Shown piece by piece: positions 23,801-36,600 of a DNA stretch of 64,000 bases. The first letter of the stretch is position 1. Every line of letters begins with the position of its first letter. The DNA comes from Flabesymbios commensalis (taxonomy: Eukaryota > Annelida > Polychaeta > Terebellida > Flabelligeridae). Below the pieces are notes generated by a model. That model saw only the letters and a list, made by a program, of their open reading frames with translations. It ran no database searches and had not been told where the DNA came from. The position numbers and the translations under genes are program-made. Location of the stretch: contig OZ024916.1 of assembly GCA_964017125.1 (NCBI GenBank), positions 1,154,107 to 1,218,106 on the forward strand, written 5' to 3'.

Positions 23801-26800
23801 ATGTTTTTATATAATTATGTTTATGGTTAATATAGTGAATGTATGAATGATATAATCTCATAGCAAAGTATCCCATATCTGTAAAAAATAATGTTCAAGA
23901 CATGCCACCCCTTGCCATGCTACTTGATAACTGTGGGGTATAATTTTCTGCTCATTGTAGTCTAGCCATTCATTTAAATTATATGGATAGTGGACAAATC
24001 TAATATTTTGATGTGATGTGGGCCTACCTACTCTACCCGTGCTGGTTTTGACAACATCAGATGCAGTAGGCCTACACCTCTATAGAATTGGAGATTTAAT
24101 TCAACTCTATGATAAATTGCCAAATTTAAGTTGTTGCCAGTCCGACATGACAAACCTAAAATTGGGACATTTCAAACCTCAGTCAAGGTGAAGCTGTGAC
24201 AAGAGGATGAGCATTATTTAATTATCCATTTATATCAGTCTTGATATAGATAAAATAAGCACACAACATTCCTCGGCCATTTACTGTTGTCGCCGTTGCA
24301 TGGCGTGTGTTGCGATCAACAGTAAAACATCACAATTTTATCTAAATCGCAGTTTTGATACGCATATAAGGGCATGCCGTTATGAGCGAGTAAGCCATTC
24401 TGAATGACACACCCTTATAAGGGAACAATTTGTAGTATTTCCCTTTGCCCCAGCTACATGAGGCCTTCAGCCCTAGTTCAAATTTGGGTAATTATTGTGC
24501 AAAAATTTGCACGGTCGATTTTCCTGACATGGAAGAAAAGTGCGCAAATTTTACGTCTCACCAAAAAAGTGTAATATGTTAAAATAGCTCATTATTTTTA
24601 TCCCAAATGGGTTTATTTGAAGTCCACAATAGTTGTAGAACATCTTTGAATCAATTCTTGAGTATTTATTACATACCGAAATCAATTGAGAGAAAAGAAT
24701 TTTGACTATTTACTGAAAAAGTATGAAAAATTAATACCAGTACAAATGATGTCAGTAGCTTTCTATTGAATTTAAATATATTGCAGTAGCTTAAGATATA
24801 ATTACTCAGTGGGAGATAATGAAGAAAAAAGCTCAGATTTCACGTCTAACCAAAATATGTTGAGAATCTAACGTCTACAGACGTCAGATTCTGACGTATA
24901 AAGACGGTATCCGTGTGGGAAGGGTTTATATGTTTATTAGAATGATTACATTTGACACATATTTGCAGCGCATGCTCAACTCGTTAGCCGCCACTCAGCC
25001 AACATGAGACGTTGGCCCAGCGCTGGTTTACTGTTGGACCACCATCTACGACGTTGGCCCAACAGTAAACCAACGTGGGCCCAATGACTCATGGTTGCTG
25101 GATACGTCGTTAAAATATTTTTTTGGACCCTGAGGTCGAGATCGTTCTCAATCATCGCCATGTTAAAACACGTTGATCCCCCCCCCCCACCGAAAAAAAT
25201 GGAGCAATCTACGACTGCGACTTTGAAAACAAACAAATGAATGTATCAATCCACACCTCCCACCTTTACTGTGTGGGAAAATGAAATGAATTAGGCTTTA
25301 GGCCACTTTTGTGCACACACAGGCTAAACTGGGCCAGGAGAACCTCCTGAGGATGATGAGAGGAGTGAGATGACACTGCCCTCCAGACACAGAATTCGAA
25401 ATTCAAACCATGGATGTCTGAGGCCGAGCACGATATACCTCTCGGTCACAGAGGCTCCCCACAATAGGCCTACTGAATTTTATGAGTGGATGGGGAAGAA
25501 ACATTTTGTTTCTTTGAAGCCGCCAGGATACTGTGTGGCGCTGACCACGGCTAAGCGATGTCCCCTATAATTGAACGGGAATCGATGTTTTATAGATTTG
25601 TTGATTGCTGTAATGTGTCAGTTTACTGACTATATATAATTTGATGAGGTTTAATTAAGACTGCATGCTGGTAATTACCAAGATACATTGAACAACATTG
25701 ATTTAATGTTGGTCCACCGTCTGCGACGCTGGCCCAGCATTAAATCAGCGTTCTACAGGACCGGGTATGTTTATTTCTCATAATCAGTCCAGTGGCTTTC
25801 CAGCACGCAGCTTGAAAGGTAGGCCCATATTTACAGTTCGTGTATTTCTATTGTATAGGCATACGAGTCATTTTCTCTTTCTTTGACAGTTTTACAAAAA
25901 AATGCATTAGTTGAAGTTTGTTAACTATTGATTAATATTTTAATATTATAGAAATGCTGCCCGCGCCAAAATCAGAGACAAAAAAACTACATATATTAAT
26001 ATTATTATGAATAGTAGGTAAACTACACGCTGGAAAGCGTAGTAACGTGCAAAATATTTTTTTTAAATATGATTTTTCCTTTATGAGAACAAGTAAGATA
26101 TACATATAGGCCTTATACATACATACATATACATAACATAACGTATTCGTTAGCTTTTAAAAATATTCATACATTTTTTCACATACACCGCTATAATACA
26201 ATAATTATTAACACCCTTAGTTTAAAGTGCATGGGCCATATATATATATAATATATATATATATAGATATATAGATATATATAGATATATATGCTTGATT
26301 CTCCTTCACCGTGAGGTGTCCCAAATGGGGTTGTGATTTTTTGAAAACTTGTCCCACAGTATTGCAAGTCATAACAGCCATCCTTACTTCTAATATGTTG
26401 ACAGAATCATTCAATACGCATCCATTGTGCTGCTTTTTAATGCAAATTATTGACTTATTTACCGTTACTAAAAGCGCATAAGGCCTGTTATTTCCGCCAA
26501 TAGTCACCATAGGGCTGTAGAACATAACTTCCTAGATATAGTCAGCCATTTTTATCCTAAAGTGAAGAAGATTTTGTTTATGGACAAAAATTACTTCAAT
26601 ATAAATATAAAATATCTCACAAATAAATAGTCGCAACAATGAAATGTCTTTGAAGACAATCATCTGATCATATAACGGTAAAGGCAAATAATAGGCCTAC
26701 GTTAAAACTTAAATTCAGTGTCTATTCAATGTCCTTTAATTGATCGTAATGTATGTAAATCTGTAACCATGTAGAGTCGGCTGAACATATATGTTCAAAT

Positions 26801-27600
26801 GAATACACAACAACAGCTTTCTCAGGTAATGACTTAAGATGATGCATTTTATCACTCCTTATATACAAGAACATTATGTTGTACATTATGCCACTATACA
26901 TGCTATAGGGGCCCATTAAAAGTGTATATGAACTGGTGTGAGTTGGTGTAGAGCGCATTGCACCTGCTGCACCCTTGAAGTTCCAGGAGCCATTATGCTC
27001 TACAAACAAGTATACTAAAAATTAAGCCCCCTATAAAAAAGCTTAATATATATACAGTTATTTAACAAAATAAGTTATTTACGCTTACAACAAATTATTT
27101 AAGTATATTAATTAACAAAAACATATCGTTGTCTTTGTCGTTATAAATTTGCTCACCTTCCGGTGAAGACAAAACAAGATTTTTATTATGATCTCTAAAA
27201 TTAAGGGTGAATAGCATACTGTTTGTATATTTCACACTAATGCTTGTCATAATATCCCCACTTAGTGTACCAGTATTTAAGTAACAATAAAAATAAAAAG
27301 ATCGTCCTTTTGTAGACATAGGCTATACCTACATGTTATGTCATATACTAGTATGCCTACTGATTGGAGTGCAATATGGAACCCTATGGTTTATTCTACG
27401 AATATATAGGCCGGGGGAGGGGGAATCCTAATATATAATTTATCAAATTTGTTCCGATTTTGTTACAGTTAAATGTAGAGCCTACCGAATCTTTTATTTA
27501 GGCTTAAAATTTGCGTAACCAATCATTATCAGCAAATAATATTCTGTGTCTAGAATAGGCCTACATATCTGTTGGACCAATGTCTCATGTTTGCTGGGTG
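23801..27600. other. Gene-free interval upstream of the transporter gene
   Basis: No supported exon. It contains a GACGTC hairpin (24,855-24,925), CCCAGC-family fragments at about 24,970-25,080 and 25,685-25,770, a TA-rich microsatellite (26,230-26,295), and a half-copy of the CCCAGC family ending at 27,600 just before the first transporter exon. Promoter elements for the transporter could not be recognised. Confidence 0.5.
24855..24925. repeat. GACGTC hairpin element
   Basis: AGAATCTAACGTCTACAGAC and its following complement form the dyad of the same foldback family as at 13,551 and 14,269. The outer arms are degraded. Confidence 0.6.
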
Positions 27601-27637
27601 TTATATATTTATTTGTTTAGGTTTGGTTTGGCTTATT

Positions 27638-30600
27638 ATGACGACCATGATCACCTCCATCAGCCTGAGAGACCTGGTGACTGTGATTGCTGTGGGGTTC
27701 TCCACAGGTTCTATACACCTCCTCATGTCTCTAAACACCGTGCTGGTCATCAAAATAATGCAAGACTTGGACATGAATAATGCTGACGTCAGCTGGATTG
27801 TGTCACTGTTCAACGGATTCCAAAACCTCTCTGGTAATTTGAACAAAATAAATTAGTCCGACGGCCCATTGGTCCGACGGCCCATTGGTCCGACGGACGA
27901 TCCATTGGTCCTACAGCCTATTGGTCCGACGACCCGTTACTCCGACGGCCCATTGGTCCGACGACCCATTGGTACGACGGCCCATTAGTCCGACGGCCCA
28001 TTGGTCCGACGGACGACCCATTGGACCTACAGTTCGTTTGTCCGACAACCCATTGGTTCGACGGCCCATTGGTCCGACGACCCATTGGTCCGACGGCCTA
28101 TTGGTCCGACGACCCATTGGTCCGACGGCCCATTGGTCCGACGACCTATTGGTCCGACGACCCATTAGTCCGACGGCCCATTGGTCTGACGGCCCATTGG
28201 TCCGACGGACGAACCATTGGTCCTACAGCCCATTGGTCCGACGACCCATTGGTCCGACGGCCCATTGGTCCGACGACACCTTGGTCCGACGGCCCATTAG
28301 TCCGACGGCCCATTTGTCCGATGGACGACCCATTGGTCCTACAGCCCATTGGTCCGACGGCCCATTGGTCCGACGGCCCATTGGTCCGACGACCCATTGG
28401 TCCGGCGGCCCATTGGTCCGACGACCCATTGGTCCGACGACCCATTAGTCCGACGGCCCATTGGTCCGACGGCCCATTGGTCCGACGGACGACCCATTGG
28501 TCCGACGGACGACCCATTGGTCCTACAGCCCATTGGTCCGACGACCCATTGGTCCGACGACCCATTGGTCCGATAACCCATTGGTCCGACGGCCCATTGG
28601 TCCGACGAACCATTAGTCCGACGGCCCATTGGTCCGACGGCCCATTGGTCCGACGGCCCATTGGTCCGACGGACGACCCATTGGTCCGACGGCCCATTGG
28701 TCCGACGGACAACCCATTGGTCATATAGCCGACGGCCCATTGGTCCGACGGACGACCCATTGGTCATACAGCCCATTGGTCCGACGACCCATTGGTCCGA
28801 CGGACGACCCATTGGTCATACAGCCGACGGCCCATTGGTCTAACGGACGACCCATTGGTCATACAGCCCATTGGTCCGACGACCCATTGGACCGACGGAC
28901 GACCCATTGGTCATACAGCCGACGGCCCATTGGTCCGACGGACGACCCATTGGTCATACAGCCGACGACCCATTGGTCTGACGGACGACCCATTGGTCAT
29001 ACAGCCCATTGGTCCGACGACCCATTGGTCCGACGGACGACCCATTGGTCATACAGCCGACGGCCCATTGGTCCGACGGACGACCCATTGGTCATACAGC
29101 CCATTGGTCCGACGACCCGTTGCTCCGACGGCACATTGGTCCGACGACCTATTGGTCCGACGACCCATTGGTCCGACGGCCCATTGGTCCGACGACCCAT
29201 TGGTCCGACGGTTCATTGGTCCGACGGCTCATTAGTCCTACGCTATGGAATAGCTGTAGATAATAAATTCGTCCTTCAATTATTTTTCTAAAAAAAATTA
29301 AATAAATCGGTGTGTAAAAGTAACCAACATCAACTGAAAAAAATATTCTGCTGGACAAAGGTCTTCCCGGACCTTTCCCCAGGATATCAAATGGTCGTCC
29401 GACCAATGTGCAGTCGGACTAATGTGCAGTCGGACTAATGGGCGGTCCCCCTCTGATCTCTAGGTCTAGTGTACTTTTTTGTTAATAAAAATTATTTTGT
29501 TATAGGTTTTTCCATCACATCTCTAGGTCTAGTGTACTTGTTAATTTTATTACTTTTGTTCTAGGTTTTTCCATCACATCTCTAGATCTGGTGTACTTGT
29601 TAATTTTAATTATTTTGTTTTAGTTTTTTTTCCATTACACCTCTAGGCTTGGTGTACTTGCTATTTTTTTATTATTATGTTTTAGTTTTTTCCATTACAT
29701 ATTCAGGTCTTGTTTACTTGTTAATTTTAATTATTTTTTCATGTATTCCATCACACATCTAGGCTTGGTCTAATGGTTAATTTTAATAATTTTTTTATGT
29801 ATTCCATCACACATCTAGGCTTGGTCTAATGGTTAATTTCAATTATTTTGTTTTAGGTTTTCCATCACATCTCTGACTTCTAGGTCTGGTGTATACTTGT
29901 GAATTTCAATTATTTTGCTCTACTGTTTTTTTCCATCACACCTCTAGGTCTGGTATTCTAGTCTTATTACTTATTTTGTTTTTCAGGTTTTGCTATTGCA
30001 TCTCTGATCTCTAGGTTTGGTTTTCGTCTGGTGACCATCTTGTCAGGACTCATGTTAGGTGTCGGTCTACTGGCCACAGCGATCACCAGTGACATTATTG
30101 TCATTTACGTCTGTTATGGAGTGATTGCAGGTAGGCAAATGAACACACCGGGTTTAGCCCATGTTCTAATTTGAAACAGGAATTTCTAACACAATATACA
30201 GCTTTCAAATTACGATTTTTATTCTGTGAATGAAATTAAAAAAATTGATTTATGTCATTAAAGCAGGTGGGTCGTCATAATTTGCTGAGTAAATATTATG
30301 GGCGCCCAGAGCAATGTCACGCATTAGCAGTATGATGGCTGTAGTGGCACACAACGTTTGCTAAGGGATGTTGAATCTACGTCATTGACGTTGATTAAAC
30401 GTCGCATAGCATTACAACGTTGTGTGCCCAGTGCGTTGGTGTGAAGCGATACAGAACTGTTTTTATCTATTTGGTCGCACAAGTTCTGAGTGGAATATAA
30501 AATTATCCAGCATATATTTGCGGGCCTCACACTATAACGGCGTCACATCAATTATCCAGAGTATTGTATGAGGGTAATATTTGAAATTCCACCTTATTAA

Positions 30601-33600
30601 ATCATCAATTTATTATGGCTTTAAAACTGGCGTTGCATACACGATAGCTCAACTTACTATTACTGACCCCCTATACAGCTGCCTTATCCTTATTTACAGT
30701 TTCACCCACTTAAAGTTGTGTCTTGCTGCCGCGACACACAACTTCAAGTGGGTGAAAATTACTCATATATGTGTAATTTGGGTCCAAAAATAGTCAATAA
30801 TAATTTATTAGCTGAAAGTGACAGTGATGAGGATTAGGTTTAGCTAATCAGTAGCTTACGATATGTTTATTTTATGTTTTATGGTAGTGCAAACTCATTT
30901 CATATTCTGGTGGAACAAAGACTTTACCACCGCTTTACCACCATTTCTGCTGTCACCACTATAAGATTTTGATGACATGGCAACTATTATGTTAGAAACT
31001 CTGTTTTTAAATGGGTGTTAGATAAACTGGTGAAATGAGTGTGCAATACATAAGAAAGACTGTCAATAACAAAATCTTCCCCTTGAAATTGAAAGGGTGT
31101 ATCTACCGTTTTAAATTTTAAAGTGGCGATATGATCTTGTGTGAAAGTATTGGAAGGAAATATTCTACTCAGCTGCTAGTCAGATATAATATGGATGAAG
31201 ATTACATGTACTTCTAATAGGTTCATGGAACAGTCACCACTTTGTTATTTTAATATTTTCTACACTAAGTTTTTTTTCATTTATCATGCTAGTCATAAGC
31301 AAAGTTTAATTTTTATTTACAATTTTCAACACTGTTATGCTCATTATTCACAGAATAAAATAACACTAGTTACAAGTTTTATTTTAAGGTTAGTTTTTTT
31401 CTGAGTTCGCACTAAAATACACAAAAATGACCAAAAATACATGAAAAATACGTTTATCTAACTGTTTATAAATTATTTACAAGACAGAAATATTTTTTAT
31501 TGCCATAATTTAATTCCTCGCCTTTAAAAACATATGTATAGGCACCAATTTTGTGACTCTAACTGCCTTAGAACTCAAGTTATGGCACAAAACGTGATTT
31601 CCAAATTTCATAACGGCCATTTAAAAATGGCCTAAAATAGGTAGTCCATCCGACTTTTATTTGATGGCATCGACTTTTACTATTGGGGGATGTCTAATGA
31701 GCAAAACAAACTTGGTCTCAGACTTTCATGGGTGGAGGGTGCACAGTAACCCTTTCTGGCCCATGGACTAACACAAAAAAATGACCGAAAATGCACGAAA
31801 AATACGTTTGAATAGCTGTTTATTAATTTCCCACAAGAGAGAAACATTTTTTATTGGCATAATTAAATTCCTCGCCCCCAAAAACATATGTATAGACTCT
31901 AATTTTGTGACCCTAACTGCCTTAGAACTGAAGTTATGGCACAAAACGTGATTTCCAAATTTCAATGGCGGCCATTTTGAAATGGCTTAAATAGGTAGTC
32001 CATACGACTTTTATTTGATGGCATCGACTTTTGATATTGGGGGAGGTCTAATGAGCAAATTTCAGACTTTCATAGGTGGAGGGTGCACAGTAACCCTCTC
32101 TGTCCCATGGACTAACACAAAAAATGACCAGAAATGCACGAAAAATACGTTGGAATAGCTGTTTATAAATTTTCCACAAGACAGAAACATTTTTTATTGG
32201 CAAAATTTGATTCCTCACCCCCAAAAACATATACATAGACACAATTTTGTGACTCTAACTGCCTTAGAATTCAAGTTATGGCACAAAAGGTGATTTCCAG
32301 ATTTCGATGGCGGCCATTTTGAAAATGGCCCAAAACAGGTAGTCCATCCCAACTTTTTTTTGATGGCATCGACTTTTGATATCCGGGGAGGTCCAATGAA
32401 CAATAAAAATTTGGTCTCAGACTGTCCTGGGGGGGGGGGGGTGCACGGTAACCCTATCTGGCCCATGGACTAATAAGCTAATAAAACAGATTAAAACCGA
32501 CTATAGTCGTGCTGAGAGATGTAGGGGTTAATTAATATTGTTAAGTACTTTTGTTAAGCCTTACAGCGCTAATTTTTTTTAATGAAAACCTTGGTGACCA
32601 AAGGGGTTTTTTCAATTTGAAATCATTATAGCTGTCTTAGTTAGCTCTTTCTGAACTGAAATGTTACTGATCCTAAAAAAAACAATTTTTGATTTGACTA
32701 CTGATATCTGATATTTCCCGATATGACAGGCCAAAGAAATGTCCCACGATTTTGTACGCGGTCAATCAGTGGCTGAAACCTGTTTCAGCCACTCTGGGGC
32801 TAACTATTTTGCTGTACTCTTGTGTTAATTTCCTACTTCCAGGTGTGGGTTCCTGTGGGTTATGCCTCTGTCCAGTGGTAGTCATACAGCAGCATTTCCC
32901 CCAGAACTATGCCTTCCCCATGGGCGTGTACCTGGTCATTGCTAGCCTTGTAAGTCTAACAGGAGCCCCGCTATTTGAGGTTCTATCCACACACTATGGC
33001 TGGAGAGGCTCTCTGGCTATCGTGGCAGCGGTTCTAATGAACACTATAGCTTGTGGACTTATATACAGAGAAGATCAAACTGAAAGCGATAATGAGAAAA
33101 AACCTCTGGTGGATGGTGCCTCAACGACAAATGGGCACAAAATAAACGCGATGACAATATCTCCACGTAAAGTCCCACACAAGTGTGAGACTTCACGTGG
33201 AGAAGTTGACCTCGTGTGTGAACATGGAATAACACACGAAAGTAACGCAATCAGAAAGAGTTACAATGCAACTTACAATCATGGATATGACGATGAAGCT
33301 ATCTCAAAGGATGGCAGTAACTCAATAAGAAGCAGTCAGCATGGAGCATACAATCATGGATATGACGACGAAGTGAATTCTGCACAGTTTGTAAATCTTG
33401 ACAATAAATCTTCTGTCTCTGGATATGGCAGTCGAGACGTCACTTGTAAACATGGATGTGATGATCATAATACTATGTGTGCTCATCAAAACGACACAGC
33501 ACCACAAAAAGGCGATGAATTCAAGATGGAAGACACTAAAATCAGCTGGTTATCACGCCAAACCCGCCTGGTAACAGACCCTGTCATTGTTTTCTATTTG

Positions 33601-36600
33601 CTGAGCAGGACGCTGAGTCGTGGAGGCAGTATTATCACATTGCAGTACACACCCAGTAAGGCAGTGGCCGATGGAATCAGTGAATTAAACGCATCGTTTC
33701 TTGTCACCATAGCAATGATTCTGATGATGGCGGGTCGTGTCGTCACCACATTTGCCAGCAGCTTTTCATTTGTGAATCGCTATGCATTTTACGGAGTTAC
33801 AAACCTATGTTCTGCAGTGTTTGCTCTTCTGTATGCATTATCAAGAAGTTACATCGCAATCATTATCAATATCGTAATGATCAGCTTCTTCACTGGTAAG
33901 TCCAATCTTGTCTCACCCAGAACTCCTACCCTGATAACATCCCATATTTAACCGTTTAAGCCCCCACGATGCATTAAAGCATCATCTCTGATTTTACGTC
34001 CCTGAAAACAGACTTAATTTTCCCACAACCGAGAGTTTTAGAACAAAATCTTCATGAAACTGGCTTACAAATACATTATAATTTTCTTAAATTGTTAAGC
34101 CACATCAAATCATCTTCATCCACTACAAGTCGAGAATTGCGAAAGCAATTCGCGGCTTGTAGTGGATGAAGATGACAATGGTAAATTCAGGCTTGAATAA
34201 ACGAAGCGAGTTGGGCAGACTGGTCATGCCAGGTCTAGAGATCTCGTAGCCACGAAAACTCCTATATTATCTTATATTTCTCACTTTTCCATTTGAAAAA
34301 AAATCCATTTAAAATTGTTACAGTAATACGTATCTGTCACATGTTTGTTACAGGAGCACATATCTGTCACGTGTTTGTTACAGCAATACGTATCTGTCAC
34401 GTGGTTGTTACAATAACACGTATCTGTCACATATGTTTGTTACAGTAATACGTATCTGTCACATGTTTGTTACAGGAGCACATATCTGTCACGTGTTTGT
34501 TACAGCAATACGTATCTGTCACGTGGTTTTTAGAATAACACGTATCTGTCACATATGTTTGTTACAGTAATACGTATCTGTCATGTGTTTGTTACAGTAA
34601 CACGTATCTGTCACATGTTGTTACAGTAATACATATCTGTAGCATGTTTGTTACAGAAATACGTATATGTCGCATGTTTGTCACAGTAATACGTATCTGT
34701 TACGAGTGTGTTACAGGCTGTCACAGTAACACATATCTGTCACATGTTGTTACAGTAGCACGTATCTGTCATGTGTTTGTCACATGTTTGTTACAGTAAT
34801 ATACGAATTTGTCACATGTTTGTTACAGTAATATACGTATCTGTCACATGTTTGTTACAGTAATACCTATCTGTCACTTGTTGTTACATTGAGAGAGGTT
34901 TTTTTTCATGACAAATACAGAAGTAATTCATATAACAAATATATGCCTTTGAAACATGATGAAAAAAATAGGTGACAACAGAAGCATAATGCTTATCGAG
35001 GTTACCACCTACACAAACATATCAAACATTAACTTGCATTTGTAGTATTGAAAAAAAAAGAATATTAAATTTATTTCACACATGACCCGCTACACTGAAT
35101 TAAGGTCTCACACATAGTGTAAAGAAAAGTTGATAACAAGCCAATAGCATGGCAAAGAGAAAAAGATATTTAAGAGTACATAATACTTCCAATTAAGTAA
35201 AAATCACAATAATAATAATTTACTCAGTAAGCCTTATCACCACAACTGCATGCTACATGAAACAAAATAGGTGGCAACAGAAGCATATTGCTTATCGGGG
35301 TTGCCACCACATACACATATCATAAATTATCTTGCATTTAAAAAAAAATAATATTACATTTATTTCACGATGACCCGTTACAACAAAAGGTCTCTCGCAC
35401 ATAATGTAATGACAACTCTTTAGCGAGCCCATAACATGTGAAGAGAAAAGAGTGGAGAGTACATATCACAACAGTAAAGCATATATTATGGCAAATATAC
35501 ATTATCATATAGTTAATCAACATAGTTAATGACGCCATAGATAACAGTCTACTAGCCTTGTTTATTATATAGTAGTTCTTGTGTAACTTTGTAACAATTT
35601 GTTTCATATGACTTTGCCAATTTAATTGATCATCAATTATAACTCCTAAAAATTTGGTTTCGTTCACCTTATCAATCAGCTTATTTCCAATACTAATTTG
35701 CATATTATCTTTGTATTAAGTTTTACAGAAAATCATGTAATTTGTCTTAGTGATATTTAATAATAATTTATTTGAAGCAAACCACTTTTTCAGCTCCATT
35801 AACTCGTTACAGATAGTTACATTCACACTCACAATGTCTTTGCTAGTACAAAATAAATTTGTGTCATCTGCAAATATAATAAAATTTAATTTTTTTTGAT
35901 ACATTGACCATATAATTTATCTATAAAATAAACAGTTTGGGTCCAAGTATACTACCCTGCGGAACACCACAACAGATATTCATTGCATCTGAGTTTTCAT
36001 TATTATAAAATACATATTGCGATCTTTCTCTTAAGTAACTACTTAACCATGAATTAGCTATACCTCTAATACCATATCTGTTTAGTTTTTGTAACAACAG
36101 TGAATGATCAAAGATGTCAAAAGACTTTTTTAAATCAATGAAACCACCAATTGTACACAGTTTATAATCTATCGATTTGGTGAGTTGTTCATGTAAATCA
36201 ATCAGGGCATGACAAGTTGTAGAATTATTTCTGAAACCATATTGGTTATTAGATAGTATATCATTATTCTCCATAAACTTATCCAACCAATTATTCAAAA
36301 GTTGTTCCAATATTTTTGAGAAGTGGTCTGAAATTTGTAAAATAATCTTTTTTTCCTGATTTAAAGATTGGAATTACCTTAGCTATTTTTATACGTTCGG
36401 GGAAAATTCCCATTTCAAAAGAACTGTTAGCTATGTGGCATACTGGTTTGACTATAAAAGAAATGCGCTCCTTTAACAAAGCAAAATTATCTGTCAGATG
36501 TTTGTTACAGGCTGTTATAGTAACACGTATCTGTCACATGTTTGTTGCATTAAAACACAACATAGATTTTTTTCTTTGTCCGACCACTACATTCTAAACC

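Noticed and set aside
26722-27009. 95-codon minus-strand frame (GSWNFKGAAGAMRSTPTHTS...)
   Set aside because: No recognised domain, no convincing splice sites, surrounded by AT-rich non-coding DNA; kept out for lack of support.
27853-29240. CRISPR-like direct repeat array
   Set aside because: There are no unique spacers; it is a contiguous short-period satellite in a eukaryotic intron.
27885-29291. Long open frames on both strands with PTAHWSD or GRRTNGPSDQ repeats
   Set aside because: They are translations of the 16-bp satellite in successive frames; no start context, no non-repeat domain, and equal openness on both strands.
32752-32842. Extension of transporter exon 3 upstream (QWLKPVSATLGLTI...)
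   Set aside because: The extra frame reads through a dispersed repeat and a pyrimidine tract; the phase-1 acceptor at 32,842 joins exon 2 and restores family-like sequence.
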